From Actinopolymorpha alba DSM 45243 (lineage in GTDB: Bacteria; Actinomycetota; Actinomycetes; Propionibacteriales; Actinopolymorphaceae), in contig NZ_KB892799.1 of assembly GCF_000373925.1 (NCBI RefSeq), positions 1-34,912 on the forward strand: a stretch of 34,912 nt of DNA, given 5' to 3'. Shown here in pieces: positions 18,056 to 25,268 of this stretch. The position numbers and the translations under genes are program-made. The notes below the pieces were generated by a model. It made no database searches. It had not been told where the DNA came from and was given only the letters and a program-made list of their open reading frames with translations. Within the stretch, counting starts at the first letter, position 1, and each line of letters opens with the position of its first letter.

Positions 18056-18814
18056 GTGAGCCAGCCCCCAGCGCCCGGATATTACGAATTCCTCGACTTC
18101 AACGCACCGCTGTCCGATGCTCGTGCCGAGTCGATTGCGGGGACCATCGCGTCAGGCCAACCGGCACGGATTGTCGATCTCGGGTGCGGTTGGGGCGAGC
18201 TACTCCTGCGCGCACTTGCCATGGCACCGACGGCAACTGGCTGGGGCGTTGACTCCGACGCCGAAACGATCAAACGTGGGCGCGCCAATGCATCGAACCG
18301 GGGGCTTGCCGACCGGGTAACCTTCACCGTCGCCGACCTGAGCGCAATGCCCGAGCCTGCCGATGCGGTGATCTGCGTGGGCGCCGACCACGCTTTCGGT
18401 GATCAGCGGGAGGCCATGCGGAGCCTTCACTCCACCGTCCGCCCCGGTGGCCGCTTACTGCTGGGCACCGGATTCTGGGAACACCCGCCCACCGTCGCGC
18501 AAGCGGCCTCGGTGGGGATGGCACCGGATTCCTTGCACGATCTCGCCGGGCTGGTAGACCTCGCCATCCAGGCGGGTTTCCGTCCACTCTCCGTCCAGAC
18601 CGCAAGCCGCGACGAATGGGAGCAGTTCGAGTCGGGATACCTGGCGGACTGGGAAAGCTGGCTGATCAGCTACGGCCACACCCCAGGAGCGGATGACATC
18701 CGCCGGATGGCAGACAAACACCGCAACGAGTGGTTGCGCGGCTACCGCGAAGTTCTGGGCTTCGCCTATCTGATGCTCGCTCGCCCGTTCTCCGCTGAAG
18801 AGCCCATCGAATAG
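18056..18814 (+). CDS. SAM-dependent methyltransferase
   Basis: A 252-residue class I methyltransferase. Motif I is IVDLGCGWGELLLRAL (about residues 38-53), the acidic residue after strand 2 is in WGVDSDAETI, and VTFTVADLSAMP and AVICVGADHAFG give motifs III and IV. LRPGG-type turn is VRPGGRLLLGTGFW. Substrate unknown. GTG 18056 was chosen because the family N terminus begins there and TACTCT sits 7 bases upstream, as in leaderless actinobacterial transcripts. Its stop is 4 bp from the stop of the convergent gene. Confidence 0.85.
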   Translation: MSQPPAPGYYEFLDFNAPLSDARAESIAGTIASGQPARIVDLGCGWGELLLRALAMAPTATGWGVDSDAETIKRGRANASNRGLADRVTFTVADLSAMPEPADAVICVGADHAFGDQREAMRSLHSTVRPGGRLLLGTGFWEHPPTVAQAASVGMAPDSLHDLAGLVDLAIQAGFRPLSVQTASRDEWEQFESGYLADWESWLISYGHTPGADDIRRMADKHRNEWLRGYREVLGFAYLMLARPFSAEEPIE

Positions 18815-18818
18815 GCCC

Positions 18819-19337
18819 TCAGGTCGTCGGTGCGAGTTGGAGCCAGTGGTCATGGTCGGGCCAGCGGGGCAACTGGTGCACGGCGGGACCACGATGCCGT
18901 ACGTACGAATCCCGCGCAGGGCGGACAGCCGTCCGGATCGAGAGGACCCGCCAGGTACGCCGGCCGTCGTACGGCGCGCCGCCCATTTCCGGGTCAGTCG
19001 CGAGATCCCATTCGTAATCCCATGCCACCGCAAGCGCGCCTTCGACGGCATAGCGCACGCCGACAGCGGGTCGCCGCGGCTCCTGATACGCAACAATTCT
19101 TAGGTCACCGGCGTCGATGATCCACGTATAGCCATCCGACCGCGCCGTACCGGTGATGCGGTAGATCCCCTGCTCATCGCTGAGAAGCCGAATTCCGTCC
19201 TCGTCGGATCCAGCGTCTCGACGAGGTCCGGCCATCACTGACAGCCCGGCGAACAGGCTGTCGCCCACCCGCAACGGCGCGATCTGACCATCACCGATCA
19301 GCGCCTCGTCGATCAGGGCCCACAGCGTCGTCGACAT
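18819..19337 (-). CDS. Hypothetical protein, 172 residues
   Basis: I do not recognise the family. It begins MSTTLWALIDEALIGDGQIA and has mixed alpha/beta content with no membrane helix or signal peptide. A run of short strands (IYRITGTARSDGYTWIIDAG, LRIVAYQEPRR) and the Trp-rich C terminus (WPDHDHWLQL) are its visible traits. GAGGG sits about 8 bases before ATG 19337. It follows the NUDIX remnant by 11 bp and may once have been cotranscribed with it. Confidence 0.65.
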   Translation of the reverse strand: MSTTLWALIDEALIGDGQIAPLRVGDSLFAGLSVMAGPRRDAGSDEDGIRLLSDEQGIYRITGTARSDGYTWIIDAGDLRIVAYQEPRRPAVGVRYAVEGALAVAWDYEWDLATDPEMGGAPYDGRRTWRVLSIRTAVRPARDSYVRHRGPAVHQLPRWPDHDHWLQLAPTT

Positions 19338-19348
19338 CTGCCAAACCC

Positions 19349-19684
19349 TCAGCCGGCCACGATGATCGGCTCTGTGGGTGGCCCGCCCGTCAACAGATTC
19401 GCGAGCAACCGCGGCAGCCCCGCTGGCCGCAGGAGATCCGTGGTCGCGAAAAGCTCCTCGACGGTCCACCAGCGATGACCGGTCACACTGATCTTCTCCA
19501 GATCCTCGAAACCCGAGGTATCAATCTCGAACGCAGGAACCCGGGCAAAGAAGTATCGCTGCCGCAAGCGCTCGGGCGCGGGACAGGAGGAGGGTCGGGC
19601 TCCAGCAGCATGGCGCCACAGTCTAATCCTGAGGGCGCGACCACCGAATCCCTGCTCCACGGAGTTCCCAGCGCTGTCGGTCAC
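19349..19684 (-). pseudogene. Truncated NUDIX-like protein (C-terminal part only)
   Basis: The readable protein part, RQRYFFARVPAFEIDTSGFE then HRWWTVEELFATTDLLRPA and GLPRLLANLLTGGPPTEPII, matches the C-terminal region of actinobacterial NUDIX hydrolases. The NUDIX box (GX5EX7REUXEEXGU), which should precede it, is absent: the upstream codons (about 19565-19684) are non-family sequence. A 5' deletion is likely, leaving a non-functional remnant. Confidence 0.55.
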
Positions 19685-19715
19685 CCTGGCTCGCGGTGCC
19701 AGATACGCTCATGCC

Positions 19716-20210
19716 GTGTCCAAGGATTCCATCGACCGGATGGTCGACGAATGGGCGGAACGCGAGCCTGGTCTCGATGCCAGTCCCCTCCTGGTCGTGG
19801 GACGGCTACTCCGGTGTGCCGAGAACGCGCGCGGCCTGCTCGGTGAGACCTTGCGGGCGTTCGGCCTGAGCTACGCCGACTTCGACGTTCTGAACACGCT
19901 TCGCCGGCGTGGAGACCCGGAGGGTACGCATCCTCGGGAACTGGCCCGGTCGGTATTGATCACGTCGGGCGCGATGACCGCCCGGGTCGATCGTCTCGAA
20001 CGCCTCGGCCTGGTCGAGCGACAATCTGATCCCGATGACCGCCGTGCGATCCGTATCCGGTTGACCAAGACGGGTGAGCGGATCGCGGCGCAGGCACTCG
20101 AAGCCGTCCTCGATGCCGACCGGGCGATCCTGGAGCCGCTCAGCGACCGGCAGCGCAGCACGCTGGCCGGCACACTGAAGCGGCTCCTCCTGCACCAGGA
20201 ACAATCCTGA
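19716..20210 (+). CDS. MarR family transcriptional regulator
   Basis: A 164-residue MarR-type winged helix protein. Helix 3-4 are GTHPRELARSVLITSGAMTA (about 69-88) with the recognition helix in SGAMTARVDRLERLGLV, and the wing is ERQSDPDDRRAIRIRLT with the conserved DxR. N- and C-terminal helices form the dimer. GTG 19716 is close behind a GATACGCT element that could be a -10, suggesting a leaderless transcript. It converges on the DUF6506-like gene, so a functional link is suggested by position only. Confidence 0.9.
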   Translation: MSKDSIDRMVDEWAEREPGLDASPLLVVGRLLRCAENARGLLGETLRAFGLSYADFDVLNTLRRRGDPEGTHPRELARSVLITSGAMTARVDRLERLGLVERQSDPDDRRAIRIRLTKTGERIAAQALEAVLDADRAILEPLSDRQRSTLAGTLKRLLLHQEQS

Positions 20211-20238
20211 CCGCGGTCAAGGTTCAGGTTTCAGGCTC

Positions 20239-20841
20239 TCAGTAGACCTGGGCCTCGAAGGACGCCTTGTAGGCCGCGGCGCCATCGATCGACTCGAACG
20301 GCCAGCTGACCAGGCTCACCAGCGCCGCCCCATCGACGGCCGCGGCGACCTCGGCCGCGACCGTCAGCGGCGTACCCCCGCAGATCTCGATCAGGTCCGC
20401 ACCGTCCTTGACCGCCTGGACCGCCACCTGCGCGGCGGTCCGCGCGTCGGGGGCACCCACGATGGTGGTCGTACGACCACCATTGTGCTGGCGGGCAATC
20501 CGGTCCGCGGCCGGATCCGCGCCGGTGTCCGCGTAGATCGTCACGGAGTGCCGCGGGCTGTCGGTCCGTACGGCCCCGAACCCGTAGGACGCCACGCCGA
20601 CCGGCGTACGCCCATCGACGGCCGCCACAACCTTTGCGGCGGTGGTGAGGTCGAAGCCGCGGTAAAGCTCGATCAGGCGTACGCCGTCCGCCGCCAACCG
20701 GTCCGCGACGCGTGCGGCGGCCTCGGCGTCAGGCACCCAGACCAGCGCGGTGCGTGCGCCCGGTTGGTCGAGCGTGGCCCAGGTCCCGTCCTTCTCCGCA
20801 GTGGGCTCCAGAAAGACGAACGCGCCCTCGTAGTCACCCAT
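20239..20841 (-). CDS. DUF6506-like protein, internally duplicated
   Basis: A 200-residue protein with two similar halves. Half one is about residues 4-90 (EGAFVFLEPTAEKDG, TALVWVPDAEAAARVADRLA, GVRLIELYRGFDLTTAAKVV, GRTPVGVASYG). Half two is about 98-190 (HSVTIYADTGADPAADRIAR, TTTIVGAPDARTAAQVAVQA, GADLIEICGGTPLTVAAEVA, ALVSLVSWPFESIDG). Each half is the size of a single DUF6506 protein, a small beta/alpha fold of unknown function. ATG 20841 chosen, with GAGGGTGG 6 bases upstream. An inverted repeat lies 19 bp further up. Confidence 0.75.
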   Translation of the reverse strand: MGDYEGAFVFLEPTAEKDGTWATLDQPGARTALVWVPDAEAAARVADRLAADGVRLIELYRGFDLTTAAKVVAAVDGRTPVGVASYGFGAVRTDSPRHSVTIYADTGADPAADRIARQHNGGRTTTIVGAPDARTAAQVAVQAVKDGADLIEICGGTPLTVAAEVAAAVDGAALVSLVSWPFESIDGAAAYKASFEAQVY

Positions 20842-20859
20842 CGTGTGCCACCCTCTCAT

Positions 20860-20894
20860 TTAGCTTGGTCCTAAACTACTTTCATCCAAGCTAA
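20860..20894. promoter_or_regulatory. Inverted repeat upstream of the DUF6506-like gene (MarR-type operator candidate)
   Basis: TTAGCTTGG and CCAAGCTAA are perfect 9-base arms separated by 17 bases. Nested in it is TTTAGCTTGGTCCTAAA, a TTTAG-N7-CTAAA palindrome of MarR-operator size. It lies 18-53 bp before the ATG at 20841. The MarR gene at 19716 is the nearest regulator but lacks this motif at its own start. Confidence 0.55.
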
Positions 20895-20939
20895 CTCCAG
20901 AGCGGCGCGAGGCTATTCCCAGACGGGATGAAGTGATTG

Positions 20940-21950
20940 CTAGCGCAGGGCGTCGTTGACGTACGCGTCCAGCTCGGCGAGGAGTTCGGAACGCCGGTCC
21001 GGCGTGGTGAAACCCGCCTGGATCGCCGTCCGGGTGATCTGGGCAAGCTGACCGGCGGTAACGCCAAGCGATGCGGCCGCGGCGTACTCACCCTCGATCG
21101 TGGTGCCGACCTGGATCGGGTTGTCGGTGGCGAGGGTCACTTTGACCCCGGTCTCGACGAGCCGCGGTAACGGATGCTCGGCAAGTGAGGGTACGGCGCC
21201 CAGGAAGGTGTTGCACGTGAGTGCGCACTCCAAGGTGATCTGGCGTTCGATGAGGAGGTCCATCAACGCGGGTTCGGCGGCGGCGTAGATGCCGTGCCCG
21301 ATCCGCGTCAGGCCAGGAGTGCGTGCCGCGGCGGCGATGTTGGCCGGCGTCATTTCCCCAGCGTGCGCGGTGATTCCGAGGCCAACGCCGGCGAACCGCT
21401 CCGCGAGTGCGTAGATGGGAGTCCAGTCGGCCTCGCTGAGGTACGGCTCGTAGAGGAAGTCAACGCCAGCAAGACCTTCGCTTCTGGTGCGTATGCACGC
21501 GTCCGCGATCTCCCTGATCCACTCGGGAGGCATTCCCATCATGACGATGGCTAACGCCTCCGCACGCAGGCGCGGATACCGCTCCTGGGCTTGTCGTTCC
21601 GCCCGGCGAAACAAATCCATGAACCCGTCTTTGAGGATCGTGTCGCCGCCACACCGAACCTCCACGTAGGTGGCGCCGGCGGCCCCTTCATATTCAAGGA
21701 GTTCAGCGAATCTCGCCACAAACATCTCGTCATCGTCGTCGGCGAGCGGCACCGGCTTCACTGAGCCGATCAGTCGGAGCCGCTGGGGTCCGGGCGGCAC
21801 CGTCTCCATGAAGTGTCTCCGCCACGCCGCCCAGTCGAACGCCGCGCGCCCCTCACGACGGGCGAGGATGCGATCCAGACAGCGATGCGCCTCCTGATGC
21901 AGATGCAGATCCGCCTTGGGAAGTGCTGTCAACTTCGCCCTCCACTTCAC
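20940..21950 (-). CDS. Adenosine deaminase-like metal-dependent deaminase
   Basis: A 336-residue TIM-barrel amidohydrolase of the ADA/ADAL family. The H-x-H zinc site is KADLHLHQEA (H16, H18), with GITAHAGEM (third His and catalytic Glu pair region) and RIGHGIYAA (catalytic His). At the last zinc site the family has S/T-D-D-P; here it is LATDNPIQVG, so the zinc Asp is kept but the neighbouring substrate-contact Asp is Asn. Strict adenosine specificity is therefore uncertain. GTG 21950 is the most likely start because the conserved fold begins there, although the frame is open upstream and no strong Shine-Dalgarno is seen. Confidence 0.82.
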   Translation of the reverse strand: MKWRAKLTALPKADLHLHQEAHRCLDRILARREGRAAFDWAAWRRHFMETVPPGPQRLRLIGSVKPVPLADDDDEMFVARFAELLEYEGAAGATYVEVRCGGDTILKDGFMDLFRRAERQAQERYPRLRAEALAIVMMGMPPEWIREIADACIRTRSEGLAGVDFLYEPYLSEADWTPIYALAERFAGVGLGITAHAGEMTPANIAAAARTPGLTRIGHGIYAAAEPALMDLLIERQITLECALTCNTFLGAVPSLAEHPLPRLVETGVKVTLATDNPIQVGTTIEGEYAAAASLGVTAGQLAQITRTAIQAGFTTPDRRSELLAELDAYVNDALR

Positions 21951-22545
21951 GTCGACCGGGTCGACCCCGTCTGGGTTGAACCCGTCGCCGAAGCTAGCCG
22001 AACGCCGACTCCACAACCAGCACGAAAGCAGCCGGCTCGACGAAGTTCCGGCAGGGCGGAAAGCAGAGCTCAGGATCAGCGAGAGTGGGCCCTGAACGAA
22101 GCTGACGAACCCGTGCTCGCACGAGGACCCTTGACCTGATGTCATCGTTTGGCCGCGCGGATGGGGGCCGCAGAAAGGCCCGAGAACGCCAGGGAGAGCC
22201 GTTCCGGTAACGGCCACGGATTCAGGTGCGGCGGCCCCGCGGGGACAGCTCGCCGTTTCCCGTGTGATCGTTCTCTCTGATCAGCCCTGCTGGCGTCCGT
22301 GGTTCCGCACGATTCCTCCCGATCACGGCGCTTCACATGTCATGCGTCAACTTTCTGGCAGGAGTTGATCTTGGTCTGTCTTTTCGGGCATGAGGGCCAT
22401 GACTCCCGACGACGTCGGGGGGGTGCTTCCTGCGGTCGACCCGCTGAAGCGGTTGGTGCAGGTAGGTGCTGTCGGGTCGAAGGCGTGCATGTTCTGCAAC
22501 GCCGCGGCGTGATGTGGACGCGGAAGGGCTTCTTGGTGTCGATCC
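21951..22545. other. Long intergenic stretch; one weak small ORF (22390-22512)
   Basis: Nothing here reads like a known protein. The only candidate is a plus-strand ATG at 22390 giving 40 residues (MRAMTPDDVGGVLPAVDPLK, then RLVQVGAVGSKACMFCNAAA), without a clear ribosome site. Its Cys-Met-Phe-Cys end is curious. Other frames in both directions are short and Arg-rich. The stretch separates two minus-strand transcription units, so the promoter of the deaminase gene is expected near 21951-22150. Confidence 0.3.
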
Positions 22546-23640
22546 TCAAGCATGTGGGTTGATCTCGGCTGTGGTCAGGTCTGCGAGTCGTTGTGCGGTG
22601 TTGAAGTGGGGGGTGAGCCGGTTCTTGGTCATGGCGAAGGAGGTGCCGGTGGCGGTGTCGGCGTAGACGTAGCTGCCGCCACCACCGACCCAGCCGAATG
22701 TGGTAGGTGTCTGTTCCGGCTGAGTACCGATGCGGCCGAGCGGATAGCCCAGGGCCAGCTGTGCATGGTTACCGAAGACCTGGTCGGTGCCCTCGAAGGC
22801 CACCGCCGTCATCTCCTGGAGTTGGCGGGAATCGATGAGCCGACTGTCGAGGACGGCGGCGTTCATGGCTGCGATTCCCCGGGCGGTGAAGGTGCCGACC
22901 GACGGGATGTCAGCTTGCAGGATGTCGTGGTTGTTGCCCATGGCCGCGGTGGGTTGCAGTTCCCAGGGCGCAAGAACGGCATCGCGGTCGGGTCGGGCGA
23001 TCGGGGGCGGTGCGGCGTCTTCGAGTCGTGCCAGCCGGGTCAGGTCGGTTCGGGGCACACCGAAGTACAGGTCACCGTCGATACCCAGGGGCAGGCTGAC
23101 CCACTCGTGCAGGAGTTGCCGCATTGGTTTGCCTGTGGCCCGGCGTGCGACCTCGCCGAGCAGGAAGCCAAAGGTGAACGAGTGGTATCCCGTCTCGGTC
23201 CCGGGTCGCCACCGCGGTTCGGCGTCGGCGATCGCGGTGCAGACCCGCGACCAGTCAGCCAGGTCGGCAGGGCCGAGGCCACGAGGCATCGCCGGCACGC
23301 CGACTGAGTGTGTGAGCACGTGGCGAAGAGTCGCAGTCGCCTTGCCGAGGGCACCGAACTCTGGCCACAGGTCGACCACTGGTGTGTCGTATCCGACGGC
23401 ACCGGTCCTGACGAGCAGGTGAGCGATCAGCGACGTCATGACCTTGCCAGTAGAGAAGCTGAAGAACGGCGTCTGCGGGTTCACCCTGCGCCCGGTCTGG
23501 CCGTCGGCGATACCGGCGACGGCGTCGACAACAAGAGCACCGTGGTGATAGACGGCAACCTGCAAGCCGGTTTCGGCTCCGGTATCAACGAGTTCGTCGA
23601 GAACGGCTTGGACCTTTTGCTGCAGTGAAAGCATCATCAT
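22546..23640 (-). CDS. Serine hydrolase, beta-lactamase / penicillin-binding fold
   Basis: A 364-residue protein of the class C beta-lactamase-like (PF00144) family. The nucleophile motif is FSFSTGKVMTS (S-T-G-K, near residue 64-67), TGYHSFTFGFLLGE provides the Y-x-S second motif, and GWVGGGGSY near the C terminus replaces the KTG box. Members are esterases, amidases or peptidases as well as lactamases, so resistance is not implied. No signal peptide: it should be cytoplasmic. ATG 23640 overlaps the upstream stop (TGATG) and two more in-frame ATGs follow at once. It ends the ArsR-SRPBCC-PNPOx-hydrolase operon. Confidence 0.85.
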   Translation of the reverse strand: MMMLSLQQKVQAVLDELVDTGAETGLQVAVYHHGALVVDAVAGIADGQTGRRVNPQTPFFSFSTGKVMTSLIAHLLVRTGAVGYDTPVVDLWPEFGALGKATATLRHVLTHSVGVPAMPRGLGPADLADWSRVCTAIADAEPRWRPGTETGYHSFTFGFLLGEVARRATGKPMRQLLHEWVSLPLGIDGDLYFGVPRTDLTRLARLEDAAPPPIARPDRDAVLAPWELQPTAAMGNNHDILQADIPSVGTFTARGIAAMNAAVLDSRLIDSRQLQEMTAVAFEGTDQVFGNHAQLALGYPLGRIGTQPEQTPTTFGWVGGGGSYVYADTATGTSFAMTKNRLTPHFNTAQRLADLTTAEINPHA

Positions 23641-24158
23641 CACCGCTTTGGCCACGTGTAGCGAGTCTGGCTGGACGTCGGTAGCTTGCCGAAGGCGAAT
23701 CCGATGGTCGGCGCGACTCGATACAGCCTGGTGTCGCCAGCGATGACGGCCTCGCCCAACCGACACCAGGCACCTTCGGGGCTCGTCAGATGCGTGCCAT
23801 ACTTCCGCTCGAAATCCGCGGCGGCCTGTTCACGCTCGGAGCGCTCATCCACCACGGATGCGACACCCTCGATGACGACATCCACACCGGTCAAGGCATT
23901 CGTGCCGGCCGTCAGCACACAGCGGGGATTGTGCTCAAGGTTGCGTGCCTTGCGCTCTTGATCACCCGTGGTGAAGCACACGCCGCCCAGACTCCAAGCC
24001 GCCAACAGCGGCGTTACGTGCGGTCGCCCGTCAGGCCGCACCGTAGAAGGCCAGAAGACCTCCGCCTCACCCAGGACGGCCAATGCCGACGCCCATGGCG
24101 TCGCTTGCGCGCCCGGAAGCGAGAACGGCCCCAGTACAGCATCCGGTTCGGTTTCCAA
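23640..24158 (-). CDS. Pyridoxamine 5'-phosphate oxidase family (split beta-barrel flavin/F420) protein
   Basis: A 172-residue split-barrel protein. FWPSTVRPDGRPHVTPLLAA is the typical strand pair, followed by CFTTGDQERKARNLEHNPRC with the K-x-R-N-L phosphate-contact motif, then VVIEGVASVV. The cofactor could be FMN or F420; general stress or quinone-type reductases are the relatives. The start is uncertain: TTG 24158 is the best in-frame codon, about 10 bases after GAGG. It lies 43 bp after the SRPBCC gene and overlaps the serine hydrolase by one base. Confidence 0.8.
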   Translation of the reverse strand: METEPDAVLGPFSLPGAQATPWASALAVLGEAEVFWPSTVRPDGRPHVTPLLAAWSLGGVCFTTGDQERKARNLEHNPRCVLTAGTNALTGVDVVIEGVASVVDERSEREQAAADFERKYGTHLTSPEGAWCRLGEAVIAGDTRLYRVAPTIGFAFGKLPTSSQTRYTWPKR

Positions 24159-24201
24159 CAGGTCACATCCTCGGTGCCGTCGAGCATGGTGCCGCTGGCC
24201 A

Positions 24202-24651
24202 TCAAGACCGCCCGAGTTCGCGAGCGAGCGCGTCCAGCCAGTCGCCGGTGCCTTGTTGGCGCCACTCGGGTTGCTCCTGGTCGTCGAGGAAGGTGTCCTG
24301 TTCGGTGAGGACCAGGTGCGTGCCAGTGCCGTCCGGAACGAACTCCACGGTGGTCACCGACACGGTCGCCAGCACGCCGCGGCCGTACAGCAGCGTGGTG
24401 TAGACGATGCGCTCGTCGGTGAGGATGTCGCGGTAGACCGACTCGGCGACGATATCCGCGCCGGAGTCTGTGCGTCCGTGGGCGGCTTCGGCGCCGCCGA
24501 CGCGGAAGTCGAGGGTGTAGTCGGTGTCGTTGGCGGCGAACCATTTCGCTTTCGTGTCGCGATCGGCCCAGGCCGCGAAAACCTGTGCGGGGGAGGCGGA
24601 GTAGGTCCGCTCCAACGTGAACGTGCTGTGCTTCACCGAGTGGTCGGTCAT
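24202..24651 (-). CDS. SRPBCC (AHSA1-like) domain protein
   Basis: A 149-residue START/Bet v1-like protein. FTLERTYSASPAQVFAAWAD is the characteristic N-terminal strand-helix, KAKWFAA follows, and TTVEFVPDGTGTHLVLTEQD forms later strands before the C-terminal helix GTGDWLDALARELG. AHSA1-like proteins bind hydrophobic ligands; biochemical role is generally unknown. Its ATG overlaps the ArsR stop (ATGA), and the ArsR-SRPBCC pair is a recurrent two-gene unit in actinobacteria. Translational coupling is likely. Confidence 0.87.
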   Translation of the reverse strand: MTDHSVKHSTFTLERTYSASPAQVFAAWADRDTKAKWFAANDTDYTLDFRVGGAEAAHGRTDSGADIVAESVYRDILTDERIVYTTLLYGRGVLATVSVTTVEFVPDGTGTHLVLTEQDTFLDDQEQPEWRQQGTGDWLDALARELGRS

Positions 24652-25046
24652 GATCTGGGCTCCTCACGTGAAGTCGTGGAGGGGTCGTCTGAGGTCGTGG
24701 TTGTCGTGGAGTGGTCGGCCGCGCTCTCGCCGAGGACGTCGCCGAGGCGGTCGAGGCGGTGCTCCCACGTCGTTCGCTGGAGGCGCAGCCACTCCTCGGC
24801 GCGCCGCAGGCCGGATGGATCGATCTGGCAGGTGCGGACGCGTCCGGCCTTCTCCGACCGGACCAGCTCGCTCGTCTGCAGCACCTGCAGGTGCTGCACC
24901 GTGGCCGCGACCGTCACGCCGAGCAGGCGCGCCAGTTCGCTCACCGTGGCCGGGCCGCGGGTCAGGCGCTGGATGATCGCCCGCCGGTTCGCATCGGCGA
25001 GAGCGTGGAACACCCGATCCGCGCCCGCCCACTCATGGTTAAGCAT
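24648..25046 (-). CDS. ArsR family transcriptional regulator paired with SRPBCC gene
   Basis: A 132-residue ArsR/HTH_20 winged helix protein. The DNA-binding part is DRVFHALADANRRAIIQRLT, then VSELARLLGVTVAATVQHLQ and the wing LVRSEKAGRVRTCQIDPSGL. The C-terminal tail is Ser/Thr-rich (TTTTTSDDPSTTSREEP). No metal-binding Cys pattern, so it likely senses a small molecule. ATG 25046 was chosen because a clean promoter places the transcript start at or beside it. GTTAAGCATGCACTTAAC overlaps the start codon, implying autorepression. It heads the four-gene operon down to 22546. Confidence 0.87.
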   Translation of the reverse strand: MLNHEWAGADRVFHALADANRRAIIQRLTRGPATVSELARLLGVTVAATVQHLQVLQTSELVRSEKAGRVRTCQIDPSGLRRAEEWLRLQRTTWEHRLDRLGDVLGESAADHSTTTTTSDDPSTTSREEPRS

Positions 25047-25055
25047 GCACTTAAC
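25038..25055. promoter_or_regulatory. Candidate ArsR operator over the start codon
   Basis: GTTAAGCATGCACTTAAC has 6-base perfect arms (GTTAAG/CTTAAC) around a 6-base centre. It overlaps both the ATG and the -10 box, ideal for autorepression. Half-site-like CTTAAG is also present at 25090-25095. Confidence 0.6.
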
Positions 25056-25082
25056 CGTAGGAGCACCCCTCCATAAAGTCAA
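25054..25082 (-). promoter_or_regulatory. Promoter of the ArsR-SRPBCC operon
   Basis: On the minus strand TTGACT (25077-25082) and TACGGT (25054-25059) are separated by exactly 17 bp. The transcript start would fall near the ATG at 25046, giving a leaderless or nearly leaderless mRNA. Confidence 0.65.
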
Positions 25083-25205
25083 GTCGTCGCTTAAGCTTTT
25101 GCTCTCGGTTCAACTGAGCACGGACTTCTGTCGCGGGCATCGGGGTCACGCGATGCGCCCCTCAAGGTGGGCCTGTCGTGGCGTGAGGTCAGCCCGCCAG
25201 AAATC

Positions 25206-25234
25206 TTGACGCACTAGACACACCCCGCTAACGA
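25206..25234 (+). promoter_or_regulatory. Promoter of the AlkB-type gene
   Basis: TTGACG (25206-25211) and TAACGA (25229-25234) with exactly 17 bp between them form a good sigma-70-type promoter. The LexA box at 25232-25245 overlaps the -10 box and likely start site. Confidence 0.7.
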
Positions 25235-25245
25235 ACGCGTGTTCG
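25232..25245. promoter_or_regulatory. LexA (SOS) box
   Basis: CGAACGCGTGTTCG is a perfect CGAAC-N4-GTTCG palindrome, the consensus LexA site of actinobacteria and Bacillus. It overlaps the -10 of the AlkB-type dioxygenase promoter, which predicts DNA-damage induction of that gene. Confidence 0.8.
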
Positions 25246-25268
25246 AACCATCGGGTAGAGTCAGGACC

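Noticed and set aside
22390-22512. 40-residue plus-strand ORF as a firm gene
   Set aside because: Reasonable composition but no ribosome site, family or conservation evidence; kept only as a note.
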